Source: Lolium rigidum (lineage: Eukaryota; Streptophyta; Magnoliopsida; Poales; Poaceae). From it: a stretch of 64,000 nucleotides of DNA. The DNA is taken from NCBI RefSeq assembly GCF_022539505.1, contig NC_061508.1:66969754-67033753 (forward strand), in the 5' to 3' direction. The notes under the pieces are model-generated. The model saw only the letters and a list, made by a program, of their open reading frames with translations, was not told where the DNA came from and searched no databases. Numbering within the stretch: the first letter of the stretch is position 1; the number at the start of each line of letters is the position of its first letter. This document shows, piece after piece, positions 13,458 to 24,809 of this stretch. Made by a program: the position numbers and the translations under genes.

Positions 13458-16189
13458 TGTTTGCTGCTTGCGTGTTGGTATTCTTCGCGTATCTTTGCAG
13501 AGCTTGAAAAGTTCGGCAGTCCTTCTAAAGATGACCCGGCTGTATTTTTCCATCACTGTCGAGGTAAAAGTGCATCTGACATGGCTCGTTCAAAAGATTT
13601 TTGGGTGACATGTTGTATGGCCTTGGAAACCTAGGCCGATTATTTTGTCTGCAGGAACTCGGCGCATCTCTATGATCGTTGCGCTGGTCGTTGATCCTCT
13701 GGTAATCATCCCGATGATTTCCTCCACTGTTTCCTCGGAAGCCAGCCGCAACTTGGTTGGGACCGTCATAATCTGAGAAGTGGCGAAATCTTCGCCTATT
13801 TTGATTGTTGTTTCTATTGCGGTCCTCCTCGGGTGACCTCTGCCGTTTGTTTTGAACAGCGTCTTCCCCATCAGCCCAACGATTAGCTATTTCCAAGAGG
13901 TCCGCTATTGTTCTTGGGTTGGATCTACCCAATTCTTCGATTAGATCTCTTCTTCGGATTCCTGCAACAACTGCTTCAATTTCTCTTTCATCGGACACAT
14001 TCTCTGCCGAGTTTTTTATGATGCTCCATCGCTGGATGTACATCCTCATCGATTCATCCGCCTTCTGCTTGCAAGTCCTTAACTGCTCAATTGATGCAGG
14101 TTTCTTGCACGTGGAATGGAAGTTTCTTACGAACAAGTCCTCGAAACTCACCCAGCTGTCGATGGATCCTCCTGGTAACTTCTTCAGCCAAGATCTTGCG
14201 GCTCCGCTGAGATGAACTTGGATGCTTTGCATGGCCGTTGCCCTAGTTTCACCCATCAACTTCACTGTTTCTAGGTAATCGACTAGCCAATCCTCTAGAT
14301 CTTGTAGTCCATCAAACTTTTTATAATTGTCAGGCAACTTAAAGCCAGAGGGCACTCGAGTTTTGTGAACTCGTCGGGTAAAGCAAGGGAGTCCGCACAT
14401 GTCTTCATCATTAACTTCTGGCGAGTGTCGCCATTCTCGTGTTCTATTTTTGCGGCTTCTCTCGTCGCGTGCCCTATCGACTCGCGCTTGGGTCACCGTG
14501 TTCCTTGCATCACCTTCTCGTGGAGGGTCTCGCGCCGCCACCGTAGTGGGTCGGGGACTATTTTGCCTTGGATTGTTTCTTCGTGGAGCACCTTCGGGTT
14601 GTGGTGCACTCGTGCCTGCTATTGCTGCCCCCATAAAGCCGACTCTTGCCATGGCCATCTGGTATAGTGCTTCCCTGGGATCTCCCTAAGGTGGTTTGGA
14701 TGCTGATATGTCTCAAACGTATCTATAATTTCTTATGTTCCATGCTACTTTTATGATGATACTCACATGTTTTATACACATTATATGTCATTATTATGCG
14801 TTTTCCAGAACTAACCTATTGACGAGATGCCGAAGTGCCAGCTTCTGTTTTCTGCTGTTTTTGGTTTCAGAAATCCTAGTAAGGAAATATTCTCGGAATT
14901 GGACGAAATCAACGCCCAGCATCTTAGAAATCCACGAAGCTTCCAGAACACCCGGGAGGGGCCAGAGGAGAGCCACAGGGGGCCCACACATGGGGTTGGC
15001 GCGGCCCAGGGGGCGCGCCCCCCTATTGTGTGGAGCCACCACAGCCCTTCCGACTCCGCCTCTTCGCCTATTTAAAGCTCCCTGACCTAAATCTTCGATA
15101 CGAAAAAGCCACGGTACGAGAAACCTTCCAGAGCCGCCGCCATCGCGAAGCCAAGATCTGGTGGACATGAGTCTCTGTTCCGGCACGCCACTGGGACAGG
15201 GAAGTGCCCCCGGAAGGCATCTCCATCGACACCACCGCCATCTTCATCACCGTTGCTGTCTCCCATGAGGAGGGAGTAGTTCTCCATCGAGGCTAAGGGC
15301 TGTACCGGTAGCTATGTGGTTCATCTCTCTCTCCTATGTACTTCAATACAATGATCTCATGAGCTGCCTTACATGATTGAGATCCATATGATGAGCTTGT
15401 AATCTAGATGTCGTTATGCTATTCAAGTGGATTTTACTTATGTGATCTCCGGAGACTCCTTGTCCCACGTGTGTAAAGGTGACGAGTGTGTGCACCGTGT
15501 GGGTCTCTTAGGCTATATTTCACAGAATACTTATTCACTGAGTTATGATTTGAGTTGGATGTCTCTCTATGAAATTGTGGTGTGTTAGTACCTCCTATGA
15601 ATGCTCACAGTGACAGCGTGGGGTGTTTATTAGTACTTGGGAATACATCTTTAAGGTTTGCCTACATGATGAATTAGTGTTCGTTATCTTGCCAGAGAGT
15701 AATTCAGAATAGCATAGTGAAGTGCTTATTTATATTCCTTTATGATTGCAATGTTGAGAGTGCCCACTAGTGAAAGTATGATCCCTAGGCCTTGTTTCCA
15801 AATACTGCAATCATCGCTTATTTACTCGTTTTACTGCATCTTTACTTCCGCAATATTACTACCATCAACTGCACGCCGGCAAGCTATTTTCTGGCGCCGT
15901 TACTACTGCTCATATTCATGCATACCACTTGTATTTCACTATCTCTTCGCCGAACTAGTGCACCTATACATCTGACAAGTGTATTGGGTGTGTTGGGGAC
16001 ACAAGAGACTTCTTGTATCGTGATTGCAAGGTTGCTTGAGAGGGATATCTTTGACCTCTTCCTCCCTGAGTTCGATAAACCTTGGGTGATTCACTTAAGG
16101 AAAACTTGCTGCTGTTCTAAAAAACCTCTGCTCTTGGAGGCCCAACACTGTCTACAGGAATAGAAGCGTGCGTAGACATCAGATGCCAT
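13455..16189 (-). pseudogene. Ty3/gypsy gag, split by a solo LTR at its start codon
   Basis: The minus-strand frame from 14658 to 13525 encodes a retrotransposon gag: basic N-terminus, then KFDGLQDLEDWLVDYLE, WLKKLPGGSIDSW and SFEDLFVRNFHSTC (Retrotrans_gag family), a central region rich in R/N, and a C-terminal knuckle-like CQMHFYLDSDGK. A TAG at 13525 breaks the frame, which then continues KDCRTFQALQRYA to about 13460. Upstream, the frame continues in phase through a TAG (CCTTAGGGA, originally probably CAG) to the real start ATG at 16189-16187, 1.5 kb away, because a 1478-bp solo LTR has landed directly after the start codon. The gene is therefore broken at least three times. Confidence 0.75.
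14704..16181 (+). mobile_element. solo LTR with GATGC target duplication
   Basis: A 1478-bp LTR starting TGATATGTCT and ending AGACATCA, flanked by GATGC at 14699-14703 and 16182-16186. Neither a primer-binding site nor internal sequence follows, so it is a solo LTR left by LTR-LTR recombination. TATTTAAAG near 15069 is its TATA box. The same LTR type occurs at 42009-43505 and as 3' parts at 26149-26559 and 38358-38632. Confidence 0.9.
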
Positions 16190-16220
16190 TATGAAGGCAT
16201 GTGTCGCCATATACCCTGCT

Positions 16221-17729
16221 ATGACCCACAAGTATAGGGGGTGTATCGTAGTACTTTCGATAAATAAGAGTGTCGAACCCAACAAGGAGCAGAAGGTGTT
16301 GACAAGCAGTTTCGATGAAGGATTCACTGTAAATGCTCACAGACAAGTATTCAGGGGGTTTTGATATAACAGATGAACAAAGTACAAGTAAGTAAAGTGC
16401 GAGAGAAATAATTGCAGCGAGTGGCCCAACCCTTTTTAGCACAAAGGACAAGCCGGTTTGTTTACTTATAATGACCAAACGTTCTTGAGGACACACGGGA
16501 ATTTAGTCTAGTGCTTTTGCTTCATATAGTTGATTAATCTTCATTGTTTTGATAAGTATTGTGTGGGTGAACCTATGCTAATGTACCGCCCTTCCTAGGA
16601 CTAATACATACTTGTGATTATACCCCTTGCAAGCATCCGCAACTACAAGAAAGTAATTAAGATAAATCTAACCACGACCTTAAACTGCGAGATCCTGCTA
16701 TCCCTCCCTGCATCGATATACCAACGGGGTTTAGGTTTACGTCACTCCGGCAACGCCGCAATTGGAAAACGAATACAAGATGCATTCCCCTAGGCCCATA
16801 AATGGTGAAGTGTCATGTAGTCCACGTTCACACGACACCACTAGAAGAATAACACCACAACTTAAATATCACAACATTGAATACTAACCAACATAATTCA
16901 CTACTAACATTTAGACTTCACCCATGTCCTCAAGAACTAAACGAACTACTCATGAGACATCATATGGAACATGATCGGAGGTGATATGATGATGAATAAC
17001 AATATGAACATAAACCTTGGTTCAATAGTTTCACTCAATAGCATCAATAACAAGTAGAAATCAACACCGGGAGAGTTTCCCCTATCAAACAAACAAGATC
17101 AAACCCAAATTGTTACAGCGGTGACGAGGTGCAGCGGTGGAGATGGCGGTGATGATGATGAATATGATGGTGATGATGATGGAGATGATGTCCAGCTCGA
17201 TGACGATGACGATGGCGTCGATTTCCCCCTCCGGGAGGGAATTTCCCCGGCGGATTTCAGCCTGCCAGAGAGCTCTTTTCTCTCTGGTGTTCTCCGCCCC
17301 GCAGAGGCGGCTGTGACTCTTCGCGACTATCCACTGGAGCTTAGGTTTTCAGGACGAAGATGTACGCGAAGAAAAGGAGGCAAGAGGGGGCTGTGGGCCC
17401 CCTCCTCACAAGGCGGCGCGACCAGGCCTTGGGCCGCGCCGGCCTATGAGGTGGGCCCACCTCCGCTCCCCTCGGCTCCCCCTTCTGGCTCCCTTCGTCT
17501 TCTGGAAAAATAGGATTTTTCATATAATTTCCGTCAAGTGTTGATCTTCCGAAATATCGCATTCTGACGGTGCTTTTCCGGCAGAATCCCGACTCGGTGC
17601 GCGATCCTCCAATAATCATGAAACATGCAAAATAGATGAAATAACATAAGCATCATCTCCAAATATGAAATCTATCAATGAATAACAACAAATTATGATA
17701 TAAAATAGTGATGCAAAATGGACGTATCA
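16221..17729 (-). mobile_element. 3' LTR of a minus-strand gypsy-like element
   Basis: Read on the minus strand it starts TGATACGTCCATTTTGC (ending at 17729) and runs to a TCA terminus near 16221. It abuts a purine-rich tract on its internal side (CTTGGGGGAG on the minus strand, 17730-17741), the position of a polypurine tract. The GAT/GATG-rich stretch at 17140-17220 gives aspartate-rich frames that are not genes. It is inserted about 30 bp upstream of the gag start codon of the neighbouring element. Confidence 0.7.
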
Positions 17730-19446
17730 ACTCCCCCAAGCTTAGACTTCGCTTGTCCCCAAGCGAAACTGAACTCGGTAAACAAGACCACATGTTTATG
17801 GAGTGAAGAGTCGATAAATAAAATACGGACAAGAAGCATCATATTCATTCACACAAGACATTCTAGTGGACAACTTCCTCGTATAATTCAGCTTGAAACA
17901 AGTAGAAGGAAATCACAAATAAAGGTGCATAGAAAATCATAATTGGTGATGGCAAACTTTGTTCTTGGTCAGAGAACAGCTAACAGATTATACTTATTTA
18001 TTGAGCAGCATCTCATATTAAAGCTTATAATAAACTTGCATACTCAATCATAGTAATCTCCTCATAATCATTGATAACTTCAAAGCTATATTCATTCAGA
18101 TAAAACTTGTACTAAACAAGAAAGAGTAAAAGGCATGATGAAATAGATCACAATATAAATGGTTCGATCACAACAACTCAAATGCTTTCTTGAGATGGAG
18201 GGAAATAGGTTTACTGACTCAACATAAAGTAGAAGACAGACCCTTCGCAGAGGGAAGCAGGGATTAAATCATGTGCTAAAGCTTTTTAAGTTTTGAAATC
18301 ATATAGAGAGCATAAAAGTAAAGTTTTGAGAGGTGTTTGTTGTTGTCAACGAATGGTAGCGGGTACTCTAACCCCCTTGCCAAACAGACCTCCAAAGAGC
18401 GGCTCCCATGAAGGACGTTATCTCTACCGGCAAGGTAAATCATCCATCTTCTCTTTTGTTTACACATGTACTTTAGTTTATTTAAGGATGACACTCCCCC
18501 AACCTTTGCTTACACAAGCCATGGCTAACCAAATCCTCGGGTGCCTTCCAACAATCTCATACCATGGAGGAGTGTCTATTGCAAAATTAAGTTGCTTACT
18601 GATGAATCAGGGCAAAACATGTGAAGAGAGTTATTAATGAAGGTTGATTAATTGGGGCTGGGAACCCCGTTGCCAGCTCTTTTTGCAAAATTATAGGATA
18701 AGTGGATGAAGCCACTAGTCCATTAGTGGAAGCTGCCTAACAAGACTGAAAGATAAAACACCACATACTTCCTCATGAGCTATAAAACATTAACACAAAT
18801 AAGAGGTAATAACTTTTGAATTGTTTAAAGGTAGCACATGAAGTATTTACTTGGAATGGCAGGGAAATACCACATAGTAGGTAGTTATGGTGGACACTGA
18901 TGACATAGGTTTGGTTTAAGGGTTTGGATAAACGATAAGTATTCCCTCTCGGTACAGGTCTTTGGCTAGCAAGGTTAATTTGCAAGCATAAGAGTTGAGG
19001 GAAACAAACAAATATACATGTGATAGAAACAATCATGCATCTTACTTGTAAGCACAAACAATTTTAACTTCAGAATACTAAGTTAGGAACTAATAAGAAA
19101 TATAATAACATATCTACATGTATTTCCTCTTCTCTACTTAAAACTCAAAGTGTTGTTGCTATTGACCAATGCTAAGTTTGCCAAAACCAAATAGATTTAC
19201 TCAATGCTCCCAAAGTGATACCAATACTAACAACAAGATCAATCATATAATAGAGATTGCAAACTAAAATGAGATGTGCAATATGTAAATGATAAGACTT
19301 CTCATTAATATTCCATAACGATAACTCACACCAAGGGATACATAGATAACCAACTAAAGAGAGATACTTCCATACCGCAACACATCTTATATGATAACTT
19401 CCCTACTCATGATATGACACTACTAGATAGTAAAAAGGTAAAAGTG
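17730..19446 (-). mobile_element. 3' non-coding internal region of the same LTR element
   Basis: No long reading frame. The block 18290-18960 reappears inverted at 40800-41530 and in part at 56380-56580 (for example the CCATGGCT..CCTTCCAAC segment and the GGTAGGTATGGTGGACAC segment). This is a conserved non-coding module of the non-autonomous retroelement group seen across the window. The 5' half of the element is not present here. Confidence 0.6.
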
Positions 19447-19962
19447 TTATCACCAGAATTTAGCCAGAGCAGGAGATGGGCCGTGATTGAAGATGGGCTT
19501 AGAGGACATGCATATGAAGTGTTTCTGAACCGGCCTTGTGCGTGAGTTTGGGCTAGATTGCCCGTGTATCTGTATATTATGGTAGATTTAGAATTAAGAG
19601 ATAGAGTTTAGTCGTACACAGCTGGGTTTATTCCCAAGATAGAAAGTCTACGGACTATAAATATGTACCTAGGGTTATTGAGGAAGGAGGACGATCACGT
19701 TCACAACAAACCAATCTAGGCGCATCGCCACCCCTTGTTTCGAGGGTTTCTCCCGGGTAAGCAACATGCTGTCTAGATCGCATCTTGCGATCTAGGCAGT
19801 ATCGATTTATTCGTTGTTGGTGTTGCTCGTGCTGAAGCCTTTTTGATGGCGAGCAACACCCTTATCGTGGATGTTTTGGGTTTGACGTCGATACTTTCAT
19901 GACATGCTTGTTTAGCTACGCTACCCCTCAATGTCTAGCTGCCCTTACACCTATCCTAGGTG
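19447..19962 (+). mobile_element. LTR fragment truncated by a CACTA insertion
   Basis: It starts TGTTATCACCAGAATT and includes a promoter-like segment (CTATAAATATG near 19657) and a GCGATCTAGGCAG repeat. It stops abruptly at 19962 where a CACTA terminus begins. Family not recognised. Confidence 0.5.
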
Positions 19963-20971
19963 TCACTACTAGGAAAAGGCCTATAGATGGAAATAGCAGT
20001 ACCGGCGCACCAGAAAATCCATGCGCCGGTGGCAAATAATGCCGGCGCACCTACATGTCGCCGCGCGGCGGTGGTGTCTTCTTGCTGGCGCACCAGCAAA
20101 AAAGACGCGTCGGCGATAAAGTTCGAAGGGGACCGGACCAGATCAAAGAAAATCGAGCCCTTACCGCGGCGCATCACCATGTTGGTGCGCCGGTGGTAAG
20201 ATCTTCACCGCCGTGCGCTGTAGCTTGATGGTGCGCCGGCTATCATATTTTCCATCCCACACCCCACACGTGGACCGCCTTTTCAGTTTTGAAAAAATAA
20301 AAGAAAATTATAGAAAATTCAAAAAATAAAATCCTTTGAACTGCCCATGTATTATGTAATCTACCTTTAATAAAAAATTGAAAAAATGAATTTCGATATA
20401 TTATGCAAAATGGCGTCATCTTTCGGTAAAAGCTGGATTTACAGTTTGCATACGACCTCCGATGAAAAACTTTTTTATATCAAAATCTATCTACGCGAAA
20501 TTTCCTATTCGAATTCAACTGCCTACGGCCGTTTGGACAAAAAATGGATTCGTCAATTGGAAAACAGAAAAAGGACTTTTCCAGGTTTAAGATTTGGTGA
20601 AAAAAATAAAAAAATTACCCCCGGCGCACCACCATACTAGGTGCGCTGGCGGTAAGCTGTACTATATATTCATGCCGGCCCTCCTCCCTCTTCTCTTTCC
20701 TCACTTCTCCCCCTTCTTCTCTTTCCCTCCTCCTCTTCTCCTTGCAATACTCACCGACGGCCTCCTCCTCCTACTCCTCCTACTACTCCCGTGACCTCCT
20801 ACTACTCCGGCTCCGATGACCTCCTCCTCCTCCTCCGGTAATCTCCTCCACCTCGGGACTCTACCACCATCTTCGGCCTTCTCCTTCTCCTCCTCTTCCA
20901 TCACCTCCACCTCCGGCCATCTTCTCCTCCTCCTCCTCCTCCTCCTCTCCTAAACCACAACCACCACCTCC
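19963..20971 (+). mobile_element. CACTA transposon, one end only
   Basis: It begins CACTACTAGGAAAAGGCC, the canonical start of a CACTA inverted repeat. Subterminal repeats of GCCGGCGCACC in both orientations follow (near 20002, 20041, 20081, 20189, 20229, 20620, 20640). From about 20670 a CT-rich microsatellite-like tract (CTCCTC)n runs into the assembly gap. The terminus differs from the CACTA end at 26148, so these are two different elements. Confidence 0.8.
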
Positions 20972-21071
20972 NNNNNNNNNNNNNNNNNNNNNNNNNNNNN
21001 NNNNNNNNNNNNNNNNNNNNNNNNNNNNNNNNNNNNNNNNNNNNNNNNNNNNNNNNNNNNNNNNNNNNNNN
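20972..21071. other. assembly gap (100 N)
   Basis: A run of exactly 100 N, starting inside the CTC-rich part of a CACTA element and resuming inside an unrelated LTR element. The length is a placeholder. Confidence 0.98.
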
Positions 21072-24000
21072 GAGCTTTCACTCTCCTTGATCATATTGCA
21101 TCATACTCCTCTCTTGATCCTTGAAAACTTCCTCCACACCAAACTCGAAACAACTCATTAGAGGGTTAGTGCATAATAAAAATTCACATGTTCAGAGGTG
21201 ACACAATCATTCTTAACACTTCGGACATTGCATAAAGCTACTTGGACATTAGTGGATCAAAGAAATTCATCCAACATAGCAAAAGAGGCAATGCGAAATA
21301 AAAGACAGAATCTGTCAAAACAGAACAGATCCAGTAAAGATGGATTTTATTAGGCCACCAGACTTGCTCAAACGAAAATTCTCAAATTGAATGAAAGTTG
21401 CGTACATATCCGGGGATCATGCTCGTACATTGGCGTAATTTTCTGAGCTACCTACGGGGAGATAGACCCAGATTCGTGACGAGCAAAGAATTCTGAAACT
21501 GCGCGATAATCCAAATCTAGTACTTACTTTTCTATCAAAGACTTTACTTGGCACAACAAAACTTAAAACTAAGATAAGGAGAGGTTGCTACAGTAGTAAA
21601 CAACTTCCAAGACACAAATATAAAACAAAAATACTGGAGTAAAAACATGGGTTGTCTCCCATAAGCGCTTTTCTTTAACGCCTTTCAGCTAGGCGCGGAA
21701 AGTGTTTCTCAAGTGTTATCGAAGGGTGGTGCACCTACAGCGGGGTTTGGAGTTTTCTCAACCATGCATAGTATATTGGATACATAAGTTTCAGCGTCTC
21801 CCTTTTCATTAGTCTTGGGCTTGCTACTCTCATCAAACAAATTTTCAGGAACAAGCCAAGCATAGTTATTTTCTAGTGCATCATTCATAGCTAGGAGTTT
21901 ACATGGTATTGGTGCTTTGATCTCCCCACCATTATTAATATTATTAGTGTATCTTATTCTATCCATGTCCATCTTTTCAAGGAGACCAACAAAATTAGTA
22001 TGAGAACCAAGCATATTAAATTTAGCAAAGACCTTTCTAGCTTCTCTTGCTAGACCACCAAATTCTCTAAGAAGGGTTTCTAAAACAAAATCTTTCTTTT
22101 CCCCTTCTTCCATATCACCAAGTGTAAGAAACATGTGTTGGATTATAGGATTTAGATTAACAAATTTAGTTTCCAACGGGCGAACTAAAGCAGCAGCAGC
22201 AATTTCATAAGTGGGAGCAAGGTCTACCAAGTGTCTATCTTCAAAATCTTCAACGGTACTAACATGGGTGAAAAATTCTTCTATATTGTTCCTCCCAATT
22301 ATAGACCCTTGTCCTACCGGTATGTTCTTTGCGGTAAAATTAAAAGGAAACATGATGAATCAAGTAAATGCAAGTAACTAATTTTTTTGTGTTTTTGATA
22401 TAGCAAACAAGACAAGTAAATAAAGTAAAGCTAGCAACTAATTTTTTTGTGTTTTGATATAATGCAACAAACAAAGTAGTAAATAAAATAAAGCAAGACA
22501 AAAACAAAGTAAAGAGATTGAGAAGTGGAGACTCCCCTTGCAGCGTGTCTTGATCTCCCCAAGCAACGGCGCCGTAAAAAGAGCTTGATGGCGTGTATTT
22601 CACACGTTCGTTGGGCAACCCCAAGAGGAAGGTATGATGCGCACAGCAGCAAGTTTTCCCTCGGAAAGAAACCAAGGTTTATCGAACCAGGAGGAGCCAA
22701 GAAGCACGTTGAAGGTTGATGGCGGCGGGATGTAGTGCGGCGCAACACCGGAGATTCCGGCGCCAACGTGGAACCTGCACAACACAACCAAAGTACTTTG
22801 CCCCAACGAAACGAGTGAGGTTGTCAATCTCACCGGCTTGTCTGTAACAAAGGATTAACCGTATTGTGTGGAAGATGATTGTTTGCAGAGAAAACAGTAA
22901 AAACAAGTATTGCAGACAGATTTGTATTTCAAGTATTAAAGAATGGACCGGGGTCCACAGTTCACTAGAGGTGTCTCTCCCATAAGATAAAAGCATGTTG
23001 GGTGAACAAATTACAGTCGGGCAATTGACAAATAGAGAGGGCATAACAATGCACATACATGACATGATAAGTATAGTGAGATTTAATTGGGCATTACGAC
23101 AAAGTACATAGACCGCCATCCAACTGCATCTATGCCTAAAAAGTCCACCTTCGGAGTTATCATCCGAACCCCCTCCGGTATTAAGTTGCTAACAACGGAC
23201 AATTGCATTAAGTATGGTGCGTAATGTAATCAACAACTACATCCTCGGACATAGCGCCAATGTTTTATCCCTAGTGGCAACAGCACAACACAACCTTAGA
23301 ACTTTCTGTCACTTGTCCCGGTGTCAATGCGGGCATGAACCCACTATCGAGCATAAATACTCCCTCTTGGAGTTAAAAGTAAAAACTTGGCCGAGCCTCT
23401 ACTAGAAACGGAGAGCATGCAAGATCATAAACAACACATATGTAATAACTTGATAATTAACATGACATGGTATTCTCTATCCATCGGATCCCGACAAACA
23501 CAACATATAGAATTACGGATAGATGATCTTGATCATGTTAGGCAGCTCACAAGATCCAACAATGAAGCACAATGAGGAGAAGACAACCATCTAGCTACTG
23601 CTATGGACCCATAGTCCGAGGGGTGAACTACTCACTCATCACTCCGGAGGCGACCATGGCGGTGTAGAGTCCTCCGGGAGATGAATCCCCTCTCCGGCAG
23701 GGTGCCGGAGGAGATCTCCGAATCCCCCGAGATGGGATCGGCGGCGGCGGCGTCTCGGTGAGGTTTTCCGTATCGTGGTTTTTCGCATCGGGGGTTTCGC
23801 GACGGAGGCTTTAAGTAGGCGGAAGGGCGAGTCGGGGCCGGGACGAGGGGGCCACACCATAGGGCGGCGCGGGCCCCCCGGGCCGCGCCGGCCTATGGTG
23901 TCGCCACCTCGTGGCCCCACTTCGTGTGTTCTTCGGTCTTCCGGAAGCTCCGTGGAAAAATAGGCACACGGGTCTTCGTTTCGTCCAATTCCGAGAATAT

Positions 24001-24182
24001 TTCGTTACTAGGATTTCGAAACCAAAAACAGCGGAAAACGAGAACCAGCACTTCGGCATCTTGTTAATAGGTTAGTTCCAGAAAATGCACGAATATGACA
24101 TAAAGTGTGCATAAAACATGTAGGTATCATCAATAATATGGCATAGAACATAAGAAATTATCGATACGTCAGAGACGTATCA
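21072..24182 (-). mobile_element. Athila-like non-autonomous LTR element, 5' LTR and internal part
   Basis: On the minus strand: 5' LTR (24182 to 22586, 1597 bp, TGATACGTCTC...CGCCATCA), a degraded primer-binding site (about 22574-22556, complementary to tRNA-Asp with changes), a single ORF (22353-21709), the conserved GGCGTTAAAGAAAAGCGC block just downstream (21664-21684), and non-coding sequence up to the gap. The 3' LTR is lost in the gap. LTR and non-coding parts match the element at 54111-60352. Confidence 0.8.
21709..22353 (-). CDS. retroelement-encoded protein of unknown function (214 aa)
   Basis: Single intact frame in the gag position of the LTR element, about 200 bp after the primer-binding site. 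The protein is mixed in charge and probably mostly helical, with EEFFTHVSTVEDFEDRH near the N-terminus and LLREFGGLAREARKVFAKF in the middle. I recognise no zinc knuckle, protease or polymerase motif. It ends with FDNT, and the related element at 57818-58498 ends with LDNT although the rest of the proteins do not match. It is a transposon gene, not a host gene; function unknown. Confidence 0.6.
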   Translation of the reverse strand: MFPFNFTAKNIPVGQGSIIGRNNIEEFFTHVSTVEDFEDRHLVDLAPTYEIAAAALVRPLETKFVNLNPIIQHMFLTLGDMEEGEKKDFVLETLLREFGGLAREARKVFAKFNMLGSHTNFVGLLEKMDMDRIRYTNNINNGGEIKAPIPCKLLAMNDALENNYAWLVPENLFDESSKPKTNEKGDAETYVSNILCMVEKTPNPAVGAPPFDNT

Positions 24183-24800
24183 GTTGTTACAAAATTTATA
24201 GCCTGCTACTATGTTGTTCATGCCAATTTTGTACTCCCTGAACATGTTGGTTTGCATGGGACTCGACAGTAGTAAGTCTGCTGTTTCATTCTAACATGCT
24301 CGTTATATTGGTCGTTGGTATGCGGCATGCACTCTTTGTTTGCTTATTGTGCGTATTACAATGATCTTGTTATAACGACGAAATGATGAGTTCCAAATTC
24401 TTTGGCAAACAATATTGCGAGTGTCTTTGCGTTTCCATTGTTCGTTGTCTTAACTTGTAATGTCTTTGTTTCGGATATAGGTGCTTTGCATGGACAACTT
24501 AAAAGATTGCCGGATCGCTTCATTGTATTGCTAGGTTTAATTACCATTCAATTTCTCCGGGTTCCGTAATATTTTTTCAAAGCCTTGCGGTGATGTAATA
24601 TTTAGTTAGTTTTTATAGTTCTTTCGCGCATTTTTTCTTTGGTGCTTGTGGTAAGTGAGGCTATCCGACATAAATCAATGCTGCGTAAATATTCTCAGTA
24701 TCTAAATCACGAATTCTCATCCCTTAAACGGCCCAATTAAGCGAAATCACATACGTGCCGGCCCGCAAAATCTTAAAGCGCCTTTTACGCCGGCATATAA
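24183..24800. other. unassigned sequence between LTR element and CACTA array
   Basis: A/T-rich sequence with no convincing frame. It may be the inner part of the CACTA element ending at 26148, but I see no transposase motif to prove it. Confidence 0.35.
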
Positions 24801-24809
24801 ACAGCAACT

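Noticed and set aside
17121..17513. Aspartate-rich protein from GATGATGA repeats
   Set aside because: It lies within an LTR and reflects a trinucleotide-like tract.
20700..20971. Glu/Gly-rich frame over the CTC-rich tract
   Set aside because: Low-complexity microsatellite sequence of a CACTA element next to a gap.
22431..23119. Open frames within the LTRs at 22.4-24.1, 28.5-30.1 and 58.5-60.3 kb
   Set aside because: The same frames recur in all copies of this LTR and start or stop at random; they are non-coding LTR sequence.
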